Source: Dermanyssus gallinae
Taxonomy: Eukaryota > Arthropoda > Arachnida > Mesostigmata > Dermanyssidae
Reading direction: 5' to 3'
Assembly: GCA_003439945.1 (NCBI GenBank)
Contig: QVRM01006583.1
Span: forward strand, 1 to 64,000
Length of the DNA: 64,000 nt
Shown: in pieces, positions 1 through 13,663 of the stretch
How the letters are laid out: every line of letters starts with the position of its first letter
Numbering within the stretch: position 1 is the stretch's first letter
The notes under the pieces: generated by a model
Database searches by the model: none
Told to the model about the DNA's origin: nothing
The model's input: the letters and a program-made list of their open reading frames with translations, nothing else
Position numbers and translations under genes: made by a program

Positions 1-522
1 AAACACCTAGATACCTTGTTTGTTTCATTAATTTTAAAGTCATTGTATCGTTTGCTGACTATATATGTTTGGAGTGACGTACAGTCGTATGCAAGCATTG
101 TTACATACGGGCTTTACATCTGCGCATTCAACTTAAACGTCCCCTTAGACAACACTCAGCTCAGCAGCACAAACATAAACTTATTGCTAAACTAAGGTTG
201 TATATGCATGCACATTCAGACACCGTCCTGGCGGTAAATAGCAAAGTGGTTTACGTTGGGCAGAATAAAGTACTTAGAGCTATAACGCACACGTTTGAGC
301 CAACTATTGTGTAACTAAAACTCGTTTAAATGTATGGTGCTCGTACCTTTTATTTAAAACGTACGAATTTTTTTTTATGTAAAATCAACTTGCGGGAGAC
401 AGTGTCATGCGTAAATGCCTATACTGGGCCATAACTTTTAGGCTATGCTATTAGTAGTGGTAGTAGTTGAGTCGACGAGAATTTAAACGCTGAAGGTTCA
501 TCGTCTCTCGCCGCTTCTTCAG

Positions 523-653
523 GTGTTCCCGATGTTATGTTCAACGCCATTCCCGACTGGGTCTATGAGGAGGAAATTCTGTCGTCGAATAAAGCACTTG
601 GTACTCGCCCAGTGGAGATAAGCTTCTGCTTTGCCAAATTCAACGACTCCAAG
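523..653 (+). CDS. DPP4: DPP4-like exon 1 of window (substrate-binding Glu motif)
   Basis: The acceptor ends at 522 and the donor GTAAGA starts at 654. Two bases complete a codon, then the frame reads VPDVMFNAIPDWVYEEEILS and on to KFNDSK. This matches the DPP4 segment that carries the EE motif gripping the free N-terminus of the substrate (Glu codons 570-575). It ends in phase 0. Intron 1 (654-2876) contains TA tracts at about 1869-1889, 2494-2528 and 2701-2741, and no other gene that I can see. Confidence 0.85.
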
Positions 654-2488
654 GTAAGAATGCTACACGGGACGCTTTCTTTTAACGGCGACCGGTTAAC
701 TTACTCTGCCTAGGAACCTATGGAGACGATCACAGGCAAGCAATCTATATTCCACCTCGATATTTGGCCAGGCCAGCGCAGGCCAATCTGACCGTATAAG
801 GTATAAGCGCAATGTGTCGACAAGTTAGTTGAAACTCTTCTTGCAGTATGCCAAATCGTAGATAAACGAGCATGTGCCACAAAGTGTAGTCAAAACAAGT
901 TGCGAATGAACTACGCAACTCGTTGTATCTCATGCATGAATGTATGCCTAAATGATTAGTTATGTCAACATCACTTCATCATTGATATTGCTCTAGACAA
1001 CAGCAGTGAAAGCACTTACGCATGCGACGCGTCATTAACCTTCCTGTGGCTGCAGCTGACCCTAGATAAGATATGCGCCACACTACACTCTATGCTGCAG
1101 ACGCCTTGGTCAAACTGGGCATCAATTGCATTGGTCAAACGCATAGAAGCAAATGAAGCCGAGCAGCAGAAGAAACCTGTGGGAACAATTGGGCTACTAC
1201 CAGGCGACTCGACTTTTAGTTGATTTTGCATTTCAAATTCCACGAAATTACGGTCTTCACTTCAGAGGCGTTGTTTTAGCTGCGCAGAAAAGCGAGAACA
1301 AAAGAGAAGAAAGCCCATGTTCTAGTAGCCAACCTAAGCCTCTGAGAAGGGCTTTTGGCAATTTAAGCTTCGCTACCGGATTTGGGCGCCCTTTTTTTTG
1401 CACGCGCAAGGGACTTTCATTCAAGTACCGTAGTTGTTGGCAGCTTGCGTCGAACACCGTCCCTAACAAGTTCGACCGAATGCTGCCCATACACACGATT
1501 TGAGCGTTCCAGATTTAGATTTTTTCGTTCGACTCTCTTAGGTAGCTGTTTCCATATATCTTGTAAATCAAAGCCAACAAATAGAAAATAATAGCGATCT
1601 CATTCTCTTGTAAATGGATTAAGAATATTAGACATTAATAATTCGTCGGCTATGTATAGGCGATATCTTTGTTGTTGTCTGAAAGTGAATTTGACAGTAT
1701 ATAATCTGTTTCCTTATCTAACAGAGAACGAATATGAATATGATTCAGGATCAATTTCTGTCTTGATGCGTCTCCATATATTTGATTTTAGACAAAATCT
1801 TAAAGGGCGCAGTTTAGCTTATTTGCAGTAATGTACGATATTTGTGATACACGCACCCAAATGTATATTATATATATATATATATATATTAAGAGGGGGC
1901 TAACTAAAAATGTACGATACAACACTGTTGGCCTAATTGAAGTATTCACTAAAGAGTAGCTACTAGAGACCTGAGCACAGTCATCCAACAGTTTGACGAG
2001 CCGAAGGATTCCCTCTTGCCAGATGGTCTGCGACTATGATACGAGCGAGTCCTCCACTGCGTGCTTCAGGTTCGTTGCCCGCGAAACGTTGCCTTCACGC
2101 AAACCAAAAGAATTCCATTTTCTTACTGACTTCACGTCGGTCACACGTCTCCCGCGTATACGGCCACCTTCCGGCGATGAATCTTCCGACCGGCTGAACA
2201 CCTCACTTATTCAGAAAGTGAACTTTTAATTCACACACCTCGCTGCTCCTCGTCGTCGAACCTTGCCTGAATGGGAACGCCATGCTGTCGTCGTACGCAT
2301 TGTCGCATCAATTGAAGGGACACTCAACTGGCTGCTTTTGTTCTCCGTCATGCGCAGGCGGCCGCTCATACGCACAGCCATGCTGGACACCCCGTTTTGG
2401 TCCCTAAATATCTCACAACTTTATCCGAAAGCAGCATATTCAAGTTTCAACTTGTTCGATTGTTACGACGTTTAATTTTCATTTGACT

Positions 2489-2530
<42 letters not shown>

Positions 2531-2696
2531 GACCGTATGCAGTGGTATGGCATCCACCACTGCATGACGTCGGCATGACGTCAACTGATCTAACGGACTT
2601 GTAACATCAACGATAATATATAACTACTACCAAGAGTATCCCTGTAACCCTACAAGTGAATAATAAACCAATTATACTTACTTTGGGAAACTAAAA

Positions 2697-2745
<49 letters not shown>

Positions 2746-4716
2746 ATATATATAGAGAGAGAGTCAAAATCACTCTGATTCAGTCAAAATTTGATTAGTC
2801 TATTCCTGGGCTGCCTTGTTGAACACTGTCTCTCACTCGTAATGCCATTCGTTGTTTCCTGCGTTTCGTTTCTTAGGTGGACGTTCAGCCGGTCCCGCGC
2901 TATGGGTCGCCGGCTGACCCCAAGACCAACCAGTACCCGCGAATCGAGAATCTCCGCTACCCGAAGCCGGGCAGACCGATCCCGTCGATGGAGCTCTTCG
3001 TCTTCAAGACGCTGCCCAAGGAGGGCGACACGACCGCACCCCCGGCCGTACTCGTTAAGCCTCCGCTCGCTCTTCGGGGAAAGTACGTATTTTCCGCCGG
3101 CGGAGCTGAAGAAGGCAGGCCTGGGCTGGGCTGTGAAGGCATCCAAAACACACACACACCATAGCATAAGGCTATAACATATAAGGATACTTAGGGAAAG
3201 AGATATTGTGGAAAGGGCGAGAGAGATAGTGTCTCACTGAAAAATGCTTTCTGGAAAAAGATAGCGAGAGTGCGAAAGAGAGAAGAAGAAAAGGAAAATT
3301 AACTTAATAAGCAGTTAGTTAGTGGCGGCGTGGTCAAAGGGATTAGTGCGTTAGCCATGGCTGTCATCTACCGGGGTGTCGCCGGTTCGATCCCCGATAT
3401 TGATCGGAGTTTTCTTTGAGCAATGCTCACTGAGAACAGACAATAAGACATATTATCTGTTTAACCACATTAAACAGCTGAAAATCAGCGGCCATGCTGC
3501 TGCCACAGTGACTGTTGGCGAAACCTTAGATATCTCAACATGTCCGGCCCTCGGTGCTTTAACGTAGAGCTGCGCTAAATGTTTAGCCCACATGTTGTAG
3601 TTGGCTTGTCGACGGCAAACACTTGCCCCTCATTGCGGGTCTGCCCATCATCTCCTGCCCGCGTGACGAACAAATGACGCCCACAGGGTGTCCACAGGGC
3701 GGCTATTTTCGGCGCGCTGTGTGAGGATACATCACCATGGCTTGCCACGTTTAAAAGGGGCTAGCGGGCGGTGGTACCTATTGCCCCATACCCACGTGGC
3801 TAAAAACTTTGTCAATCTGACCGTTAACCAAGATTTAATGACTACGAGAGCATGGTGCTCAGTAGAAAGGATTAGTTACCATTGGTGAGATAAGAAGCGC
3901 TGATTAGGATGCCTATGTAAGGCCATGGTCAGCTTCTTGATGTTGATGATGATGGTCATGTAGCTCTTGGTGTTGGTGGCGTTGTTGTTGTTGTTAATGA
4001 TGATTCTGGTGGTGTTGATGACGGCAGTTAGAGTAATGATCTCCATGGTGTGTTTGGTGGGCTGATATGCCTGTAATAATGTGACGCGTCTGCGAAACTG
4101 CCGATCCACTTTCTACAACTTGCAGGACCGCTCGCTTGGGGTACTTATTGGAGTATGGGCGGTAATTTAGTTGAGTTTGGCCATGGAATTTGGCCATGGT
4201 GGCTGACGTGGTACCGCGTCACGATCGCATATTGGAAAAGTCATCTACTTGATTTGACCGCTCACGCTGCTCCGGAATGTTGCGGCCTGTCCCGAGAGAG
4301 TCGAAACGGTATTGGCTACAGCGACCGACGGGTTAACCGATGGAAGGATGGGTGGAGAGATGGAATGAGGAGTGCACGGACGGCCAGCAATCGCCATTTA
4401 GAAAACTCTCGTCTCTAACTTCTTTCGTCGAGCCCGTAGCAGCCGAAGCAACGATACCTGTATCCGCTTCTTCACAACATGAGCGGGGAGAAAAAACATC
4501 TGCTCTCTCTACATTTTCCCACCAGAGAGAGAAAATCGTACGATGTCTGCTGTCCGCCCAGCTGCTTTAAATGTGGAGTTTGAGCGTAATTAGTTGACGT
4601 GAATTTTTAACGATTATTTACACTTATCGGTGAACAGAGTTTTCTTGTTACGGTGCCCATTAGCAAGCGTTTCTTCGTCTGCGTATCTAGCATATCGGCT
4701 TAAAATTGCGTCAATG

Positions 4717-4753
<37 letters not shown>

Positions 4754-5175
4754 TTATTAAAATCACTTTTGTTAGGTACATAGTCAATGGTCAAATTGTA
4801 TAATAAAAACAATATCACTGCGAGAGGCTCCTTAAAGAGATTACACGTGGGTAGATTGCCCCGTGATACTTTGGGCAAAAAGCCCCGCACTGAGTACATA
4901 TACATGATGGATGAGGGTCGTGAAAGCCATGTGTCCCGCATAGGACGTGGTGGAACCCGTATACCGCGAAACGAGTCACTATGTGGCGGTTTGTGCGGCC
5001 TAGGTCCTTCCAGGTGCTGTCTCGCATGGCACCCGTGTCAAAGATGTCCGGGTCGATGTTCGCCATTTTGTCCTCCCATATGCGGATGAATTCCTTGTAG
5101 GCGGGAGTCTCTGGCAGGTTGAAGAGTCTCTTCAAATCCTCGACAAACAACGGAGTGTCCGCCAGCAGATACACA

Positions 5176-5263
<88 letters not shown>

Positions 5264-6580
5264 GTGATTACATTCTTTTCATTTTTAAAGCTGTAGCAAA
5301 CTAATAGTGGCCTTACCATTCCCACAATTTGCAAACTAACTTTTGTCATTCGTTAAAGTCTAGCCTAAATTGAAATGTGGGTTAATCTTGTTTAGCGAGC
5401 ATCTTTGATACGCCAACAACTGACGGCCATTAAAGTCTGCAGAGTAAATCCGATGTAATTTGTTCCCAAAGCAGTTTGCTAAACGTGCTTGTCAACCCTC
5501 TTGAAAGTAGTGGCATTTAGTTTTATAAGACGGCGCTTCCTACGCGTTGCCACTGCCTAGACGGACAGCCTGCTTTTTATGAGTCAGGTAAAGTTAAGTT
5601 CACAGAGCGTTAGTGTCATGCCTCACGGCACAGAGCATCCATTCGTTTTGCCAGAACCGTGGTCGTTTCAAGATATTTTCCGGGAGGGCCGTTGTTGTTC
5701 TTGATGGTTTTGTGTTTGTATTGTGTTATTCAAACTTTGTTTTCTGAAAGAAAATCGAAGTATCGGACGTCTCGTCTCGATTGTTTGTGGCTTTAGCCCC
5801 CACGACCTCAATTTAAAGGGTGCCCTTCCCTAGCAGGCTCGGTGTACACCCAAGCACCCCTCACCTCCCGAGGGGCGTGGGTGTCTCATGATCAATAGTC
5901 CTTTGGGCCGCAGTTGTTTGTATTATGGACGATTGTCGCTTTAGTAATGGTGTAGAACAATTAAGTACGCACGGGCTGTATCATGCCCTCTGGCCTCGTG
6001 GTCGACGTAAGGCGGCTTGCTGACAGAGCTAATATTCGACGAAATTTGCGTACTTCGTTGCAGAGAGTACTACGTGACAATCGTGTCGTGGGTGGACGAG
6101 AACCGTCTTCTCGTCAATTTCCTACTTCGGTCACAAACGCACGCTGTTCTCGCTATCTGCTGGGATCAGAACCGGAAAAACGGCGACTACGAATGCACTG
6201 AGGTACGTATAACTCGCTGTATCGACAAACTTCATCGACCTGCTCTTTCGATCAAGCGAAGCAGGCATTCGATCGACAATTTCGACGAATGACGCACGAG
6301 GATAGAGACCGACACATCGAACCTGAGAGGAATATAAATTTTTAAGGAATATATTTTTGCAGCAAACGGCAAAATTGCCGCTTACTCTTAGTTATATGAC
6401 CATATTCATTAGTCTAATTGTTCTAAGTAAATTAACCTCCGTACGACGATATAATTTACGGTGGAAATGAGCAGAAAAGTAATTTCGTTTTCGAAATTTA
6501 CTTTAAATAGTAGCTGTATTTATAACGGTTTTGATCGATTAGACAAGAGACCCACTGAACTAAAAAGTACAGAAAAAAAC

Positions 6581-6630
<50 letters not shown>

Positions 6631-8011
6631 AACTCTACGGCGGCTTGTTTTAGCAACTCTACGTCGGTTTGATCCAGCAACCAACTCTACGTTGCTTCGC
6701 AATGAGTGCGCATACATTCATTTCAGTAGTATGTCTGGACAAAAGACGACCTAGACCCGAACAACACCGTGTTCCTGTCGTCTTTTGGCGATAATCGACG
6801 GCATCCCAGCTGAATCCTGACGCGATGACCTGAAACAGAATTACTACTACTACTTACGTAGCGATGGTAGACTACGCTCGTGGCGTGACAATAGCATTCA
6901 CCAATGTCGTTGTTGTTGTTGTTGCTGTTGTCTTTGTTTTTGGATGTTCACCGTTACAGAATGAGTCAGAGGTGTCTCACACGGGCTGGGTCGAATTAAC
7001 CGAGGACCCGGTCTACGACGGAGATCGACAGTCTTACTTTCTGCCGATGCCGGTCAACGACGGCCGCAACGGCAAGTTCCTGCACGTGGCCAAGATCAAC
7101 ATTGAGGTGAGTCCCAATAGGAAAGCGATTGCGAGAATATCGGCCAACGTCCGAACGGCATTCGAATTGAGAGAGCACAAATTACGACATCTCATAAATC
7201 AGCAGAGCATACTGCTGCTGCGTATGCGCTCATTGTTGGGCTAGCAAAGGTGCGCGTACGCGTTGAAGCTGAAGCTGGACCTGTACTTATACAAGCTCAA
7301 TTATACAATAACAGGGCGATAATGGACAATTGCGCATTCGAAAACATGGTTACCCGGTCACCCGAAGCCGGTTAGCTATGATAGAGACCATGCAGACGCA
7401 ATTAAACTTCTCGGACTGACCCAAAAAGTTTCTGGAAAAAATCCCAGAGACGTTAAATCTGCTTTCCGCATAGCTTCATAGACGGACCCCCTATAAATAC
7501 AAATATGCTACGGTGGGGTTTACCCCCCCGCGCACCTTTGTGTCTCCTCGGGTCGCGAGGTGCAGGCGAATGCACCACCCCACGGAGCAGAGACATGAAG
7601 CGGCCCAACTGCCTAGGGACCCCAACACAGAGTAGCCGCATCCGTTGCGCGTTGAACGACTAAATATAGGCTCTGTACGTAAAAAAAACTCCGTAGCACG
7701 CGGTTCACAATAACGACACGAAGACGACAAAGATCTTTGCATACTTTGTTCAATGTCTTCTCGATCATGGGTTCGGCCCCGCTCAGCATCTCGAAAGCAC
7801 CTGCACTGTGCCAGGCTATGAGTTGATTAACCGAATTTAACCGGTCGGTTAATGAAAATTAACTGGCTTTAGACCTTATACAGTAGCATGCAATGATAAA
7901 TGTACACCTGTCTGTAGATAAAGTTGAAACATGCAAAGCCGTTTTTCGCTGCGACAGCACAGAAAGCTTGAAAGTGTTAAAAATACATTTCTGGTGGAAA
8001 GTGGAAATATG

Positions 8012-8079
<68 letters not shown>

Positions 8080-8794
8080 ACAATAGTGCAGTGTCTCTGG
8101 TGTCGCTCGCATGGACCGCGATCTTAATATAGCGACATGCATCATTTGAGTCTTGGATTGGGTGTCCTCTGCATGGCGGGCAAACAGGGCCCTTCTACCT
8201 AATATCACTTAGTCGATCGAGAGTACGCGAATGTATAATCGATATTATATATATATTTTTTTTATTCATCAATATATACGTTTACTAGCCATGTATCGAC
8301 TGTAATGAGGAGGAGCCAGTAAAGTTAATTGTTGTAAGTTGTAAGTAAGTTGTCAATGTCAACCACCCGACACTTACTCGCGTCTTCTGCTTGAACCCTA
8401 TTCCAGAGTGGCCAGCGTGACTACCTGACGCACGGGCCGTTCGACATTGTCTCAATTAAAGCCTACGACAAGACAAACAAATATGTGTAAGTGTTTTTCA
8501 GTAATGGGACAAAGAGGGTGTCGACGAACCGCTCAGTCTTATGGTAGTGTTAGTAGTAGTAGTAGTCGCTATAGATGGTGTATTGGTGCTATTGTATGGT
8601 TATTCTGACTTTCACGCTCTTGGAAATACCTGGCTCGAGTTTGGCTCAGTAGAGGGTGAGCAAGAGACTAAGAAAGGGAGGCGCACTGGATTCCTGGAAT
8701 CCCACATGTTCACTCGCGGTTGTGCTCAATAAACTAATGCGGCGTCAAAATCAGCGCTGTTTACTTATGACGTTTAATATGAAAAAACATAATT

Positions 8795-8840
<46 letters not shown>

Positions 8841-9049
8841 CCCAGAATAGCTTTATTATAATTTAGAAGAATATATATAATGCTTCACGGCGTTGCTGCT
8901 CGTCGACCTAGTTGCTCCTTCTGCGCGCCGTAGCCGCTCTAGGAAAAACATAAATTAAGGATGTGAAAATAGCCTTGTATATGCCATTAGCATATGCATG
9001 CCATTTAGTTAATCAAAAGCACCTTTATTTAAAAGTCATTCCATGATTA

Positions 9050-9088
<39 letters not shown>

Positions 9089-10453
9089 GTATATATATAT
9101 ATATATATATAATAAATCGTCAGCGCATCCATAGACTATGTAAGTTGTTGGTAAATTCCTATGGGTGCTAACGTTGCTGTTCGTGATGGCTCGCGGCTCG
9201 CGTTCAGGTACTTCCTGTCGACGCGAGAGGACGCTCCCGGTGAGCAGCACCTCTACCGTGTCAAGGATACGACCGAGGACGACAAAGGCCTCGAGTGTCT
9301 GACCTGCGATCTGGCGGTGCCGACCAACATGTCGGATACCGTCCTGGCAACGGCCGGTATTGACAGCAGCAGCAGTAGCGGCGGCAGCAGCAGCATCAGC
9401 AGCACCAGCGATGTTGAATGCTCGTTCGTGGAGGCGCACTTCAGCCCGACGACAGATTTCTACGTGCGCGAATGCCTCGGCCCGGGAATTCCGTCCGTCA
9501 CACTCGTTGCCACGCGTAACAACACTGTCGGTGAGTCGCTGTCGTTAACGTCATCATCAGCATTATTAGCAGCAGCAGCAGCAGCATCATCATCATTTTC
9601 ATTTTCTTCTTCTTCATCATCATCATCATCATCACCATAATCACCACACGTCAGATTTTACCGTAAACGTCGACGTCATTGTCGACTTCAGCCACTTCAC
9701 GGCCGCTGATTACCTAGTCTGCTTTCGGCTCCCTTCGGCCGGTGCACGTCTCAAACAACCCTTTGCGCTGTCCCCGTTCCCGCCCGCTTTTTGATTCATC
9801 AAGTCTTCATTTCTACTTTTTTTGCTTAATGTTACTTTTTTCTCCTGTCGTATCTTTTTTCGATAGGTCGATTAATGTCCCATCAGTAGACATTAAGAAA
9901 CTATTCTTTAATGAAATGAGGACGCGCACACGTTTGCTAGTTAATGAAAACACGATCTGCTCTTGTATGCCCTATGTAGTCTTTGGAGTACCTCGTTATA
10001 GTTGCTGTTCTGAATCGAATAAAGTAGCCTTCTTAACCTTTTTCCTTCCCAGTAGTAGCGCATTTGAAGTAAGATACCTCGCTTTATGAGAGATCATTCA
10101 TCGGTTTCTTTTTCGCTAGCTACTCTCATTGATTTTCAACTCTTGGATATTAGTAGTTTACTCCTATCATAATTCCTATTGTAATCGCTGTTGCTCTCTA
10201 ATTATTCTTTTATGTACAATACTTAACTGAACCCGACATTTTGTTCTACAAACACTAATAATAGTTACAATATTTTGTTTTACTTACGTTCCCCCAAAAT
10301 ACGCAAATCTTTGAAAAATGATGTTTTGAATGCTACTTAATCCATTACTTGCGGAAATAACAGTAATAATAATGATAAGATTGGGTATCATGTTGGCAAC
10401 TTGGCATGTCGCAAACTTGAAAAGCTATCTCTAATACAGTTTGCACCCGACAC

Positions 10454-10492
<39 letters not shown>

Positions 10493-13130
10493 CTTTCTGT
10501 GCCTTGATGAACATTTCAGTGGAGGTCATGGACACTAACGAAAGGCTGCGTGAGCTGGTCGAAAATCGGGCGATGCCACAAGTTCGAAATTTCTCTGCGC
10601 CGCTCACCGACAAATACAGTGAGTTCAGTTGGTGCCCATGCGATGATGTTTAATTCGACCATAGCTTGTTTGCATAGAGCAATACCACGAATTGTTTTAT
10701 TGCATTGTTAAAAATACGCATTTGTTTTTTGTAGTAATATTATACCCTTGCTACGGAAATAGCTGCCAGCCTAAATCGGTATATATATACTCGGTCTATT
10801 TAAAACGTGCCCTAGTAGTTGTTTAAAAGTGGACCTCTTATCAACTCTATACGCAGAAGGCCACGATGTTTCTTAGTAGTAAGGCTAACGAAGCTCCAGT
10901 GCTAACACTTGCTCTGTTGTTTATCTGCTCATCTCTCTATCTGCTTGTCTTCTATATATTCGTTATCGTCATATTCTCATTACGTAGACGCTGCTGTCCG
11001 GTTACTGCTACCGCCGGGTCTTCGTGACGAGGAGATCATCAAGTATCCGATGGTCGTTGACGTGTAAGCATCGAAAAACGAAAACTTTTTGTTACAAATT
11101 TGTATATATATATATGTATATATATTAAGGAGGATGAGCTTTAGGCACTAGCGCAGTGGGGTGAGTAGGTACACTCAGTCCTATGCAGTGTGGGACTCAA
11201 CCCCGGCGGTTAGACATTATTCCGCCGAAATCATAAGCGTCAGTCTCTGCGAGCTCGGCTCTCATTTTAATAGCACCCACGAGCCGACAGGAGGAGTGGT
11301 GAGCGTCCTTCAAATCAATTAGCCGAACGCATCTCAGTATTTGTCCGTACAGCCGCCATACTACGCCTCTCTCTATCTGTCATTCTAGAGGTGCCGTCGT
11401 CTTCTGTCGTTTCTGTCGCGAATCTGCACCTCCTGCGAAAGCGAAAGAAAGCATAGCGGAACATATCAATAGCACGGGCTTAGGGTAGCAGATAGAAGAA
11501 AAGAGGCATTTATATGGGAATACCAGTGCTGCTGCTTGCTGACGATATAATAGCGTTTGGGCGGGACACTACCAGGTCAGGAAATGATATGGGCTGATAG
11601 CATATGGGCAAGCCACGGGAGTTCAATGGAGTGAAGTGGAAAAAAGCTTGTAATACAGAACAGAGACTTTGAAAGTTTGTACAACTATCGTGGGTACCTA
11701 TGAGTACCTGGGATGATTAGTTAGAGGAAGAATAGATTGTACGAAAAAAGATGGCAGAAAGAGGAAGTAACACAGTCTTAACGGAGAAGGGAGATGTCCA
11801 AATGTATACAAAAAAAGTGCAAAGTATGTAAAAGTTAACTGTTAGGATTAAAAATGTTGCAAATAAAAGATGGGTTAAACAAGTTCGAGTTGTGAGGATG
11901 GCGTTAAGCGTCAAAACGCAGAATTGCAGAATCAAATTTCCAGCTATTTTGTACAATAGTCAGCAATGGGCAAGAGCAAAGGTCTCGAATGGAATGGTGA
12001 AATCAAGACGAAAACAGGCATATACGGGCAAATGGAAATTGCCGATGGGGGCCATATCAAGTTTAGCAAATATATAGGGAAAGGGAAAGCCGGGAATAAG
12101 CGGGGTAGAATGGATATACGAGAGAATTTAAGAGAGAATGGGCTATTGGCAAACGCCAAATCAGTGATGTTACATTCAAGGGGAGGGGGGATACATTGAT
12201 GATATGCTTAACATACATATGCGTGCGGGTACATATGCTCCAAGCGCCCGTGTTCTATAAAAGATGACGTGTGTATTTAGGTATACATGTCAAGCGAATG
12301 GGTCAATGAATATTTAAACATATATATGGATATGCATGTAGTATGTACTTATGATTGTTGTTGTCGTCGTCGTTGTCGTCGTTGTACTTGTTGCTCTGTT
12401 GTGCGACGTATCGCAGCTACTCGGGGCCCGGCTCAATGGCCGTCCAGGAGCGATTCAGTGTCGGCTGGGGCCACTATCTGGCGTCGAAGAAGAACATCAT
12501 CTTCGCGACGATTGATGTTCGAGGCTCGTCCCGGCAGGGCGAGAGTCGAATGCATGAAGTTTACAAGCGGCTCGGCACCATCGAGGTGTCCGATCAGCTG
12601 GCCGTCGTGCACTACCTCAAGAACGAGCTGCACTTCATCCAGGAAGACCATGTCGCCATTCAGGGCTGGTCATACGGCGGCTATGTGGCGGCGCTCGCGT
12701 TGGCGCAGGACAGCGAGTCGGATCCCATATTTTGCTGCGGGATCTCGATCGCGCCCGTCACCAACTGGCTCTACTATGGTACGTCGCCGACGCCCTGGCT
12801 GGTGTGCCACTGACCTCCTTCGGAAGTTCGGTCGACTTCGACGGGTCGGACGGACAATTGCAATTTTGCAGTTACACAACGAGAGAAAGCTTTGGTTGCG
12901 CGTATGCCAAATCTTGTTTGGCTGTCCTGTCTACTTCGTCCTTCCTCGTGTCCTACCACATTCCTTTTTTCATTTTCTTTCGTTTTGCTTTTTCATTATA
13001 TATATATACACCGTCTCATTAACACGTTTATTTCCTCCGTATATTGAACGTAAAATTGCAGATTTCTACATCCATGGCATTATTATTTCTCGTTGCTTTC
13101 AAGACCCTGACCTTTTATTGGGTATGGCAT

Positions 13131-13172
<42 letters not shown>

Positions 13173-13632
13173 CTTTGTCGATTCAAGATCATGAAATTTA
13201 GACATTACTCTATAAATGAGGTGTTAATAAAAAAAGTGCTGATATAATGCCATATTTAGCGTTCAGCAGCTGTTTTGACGCATCTGTTGGAACGCGATAC
13301 AACATCTAGGTACAAAGCGCATTCATGCACTTTTTTCTTCTGCTGATGCTGTTACAGACGCCGTCTATGCCGAACGCTATATGCAGCTACCAACTGGCAA
13401 CAGCAATCTCGGGGGTTACGAAGCGGCCGATTTAGCCCACCAGGTTGACAATATTAAGAACAAGAAGTTCTTCCTTATTCACGGGACTCTCGATGGTATG
13501 AGCTGTCGTCGGTTGCGTCGACAAACACACACACATAGAGATATATATATATATATTTACCCATATAAATATAATAGATCACATCTTACCTCATATATAC
13601 CCACATTAATAAAATAGATCCCATTTTATCTC

Positions 13633-13663
<31 letters not shown>

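Noticed and set aside
5038..5349. Long Tyr-Ile repeat frames over TA tracts, here and at about 20 other sites
   Set aside because: TA repeats code YIYI in two frames on both strands; this is an artefact of the microsatellite.
12287..13132. 281-codon frame overlapping DPP4 exon 9 in another frame
   Set aside because: Arg/Ser-rich shadow of the GC-rich exon; the DPP4 frame is unambiguous.
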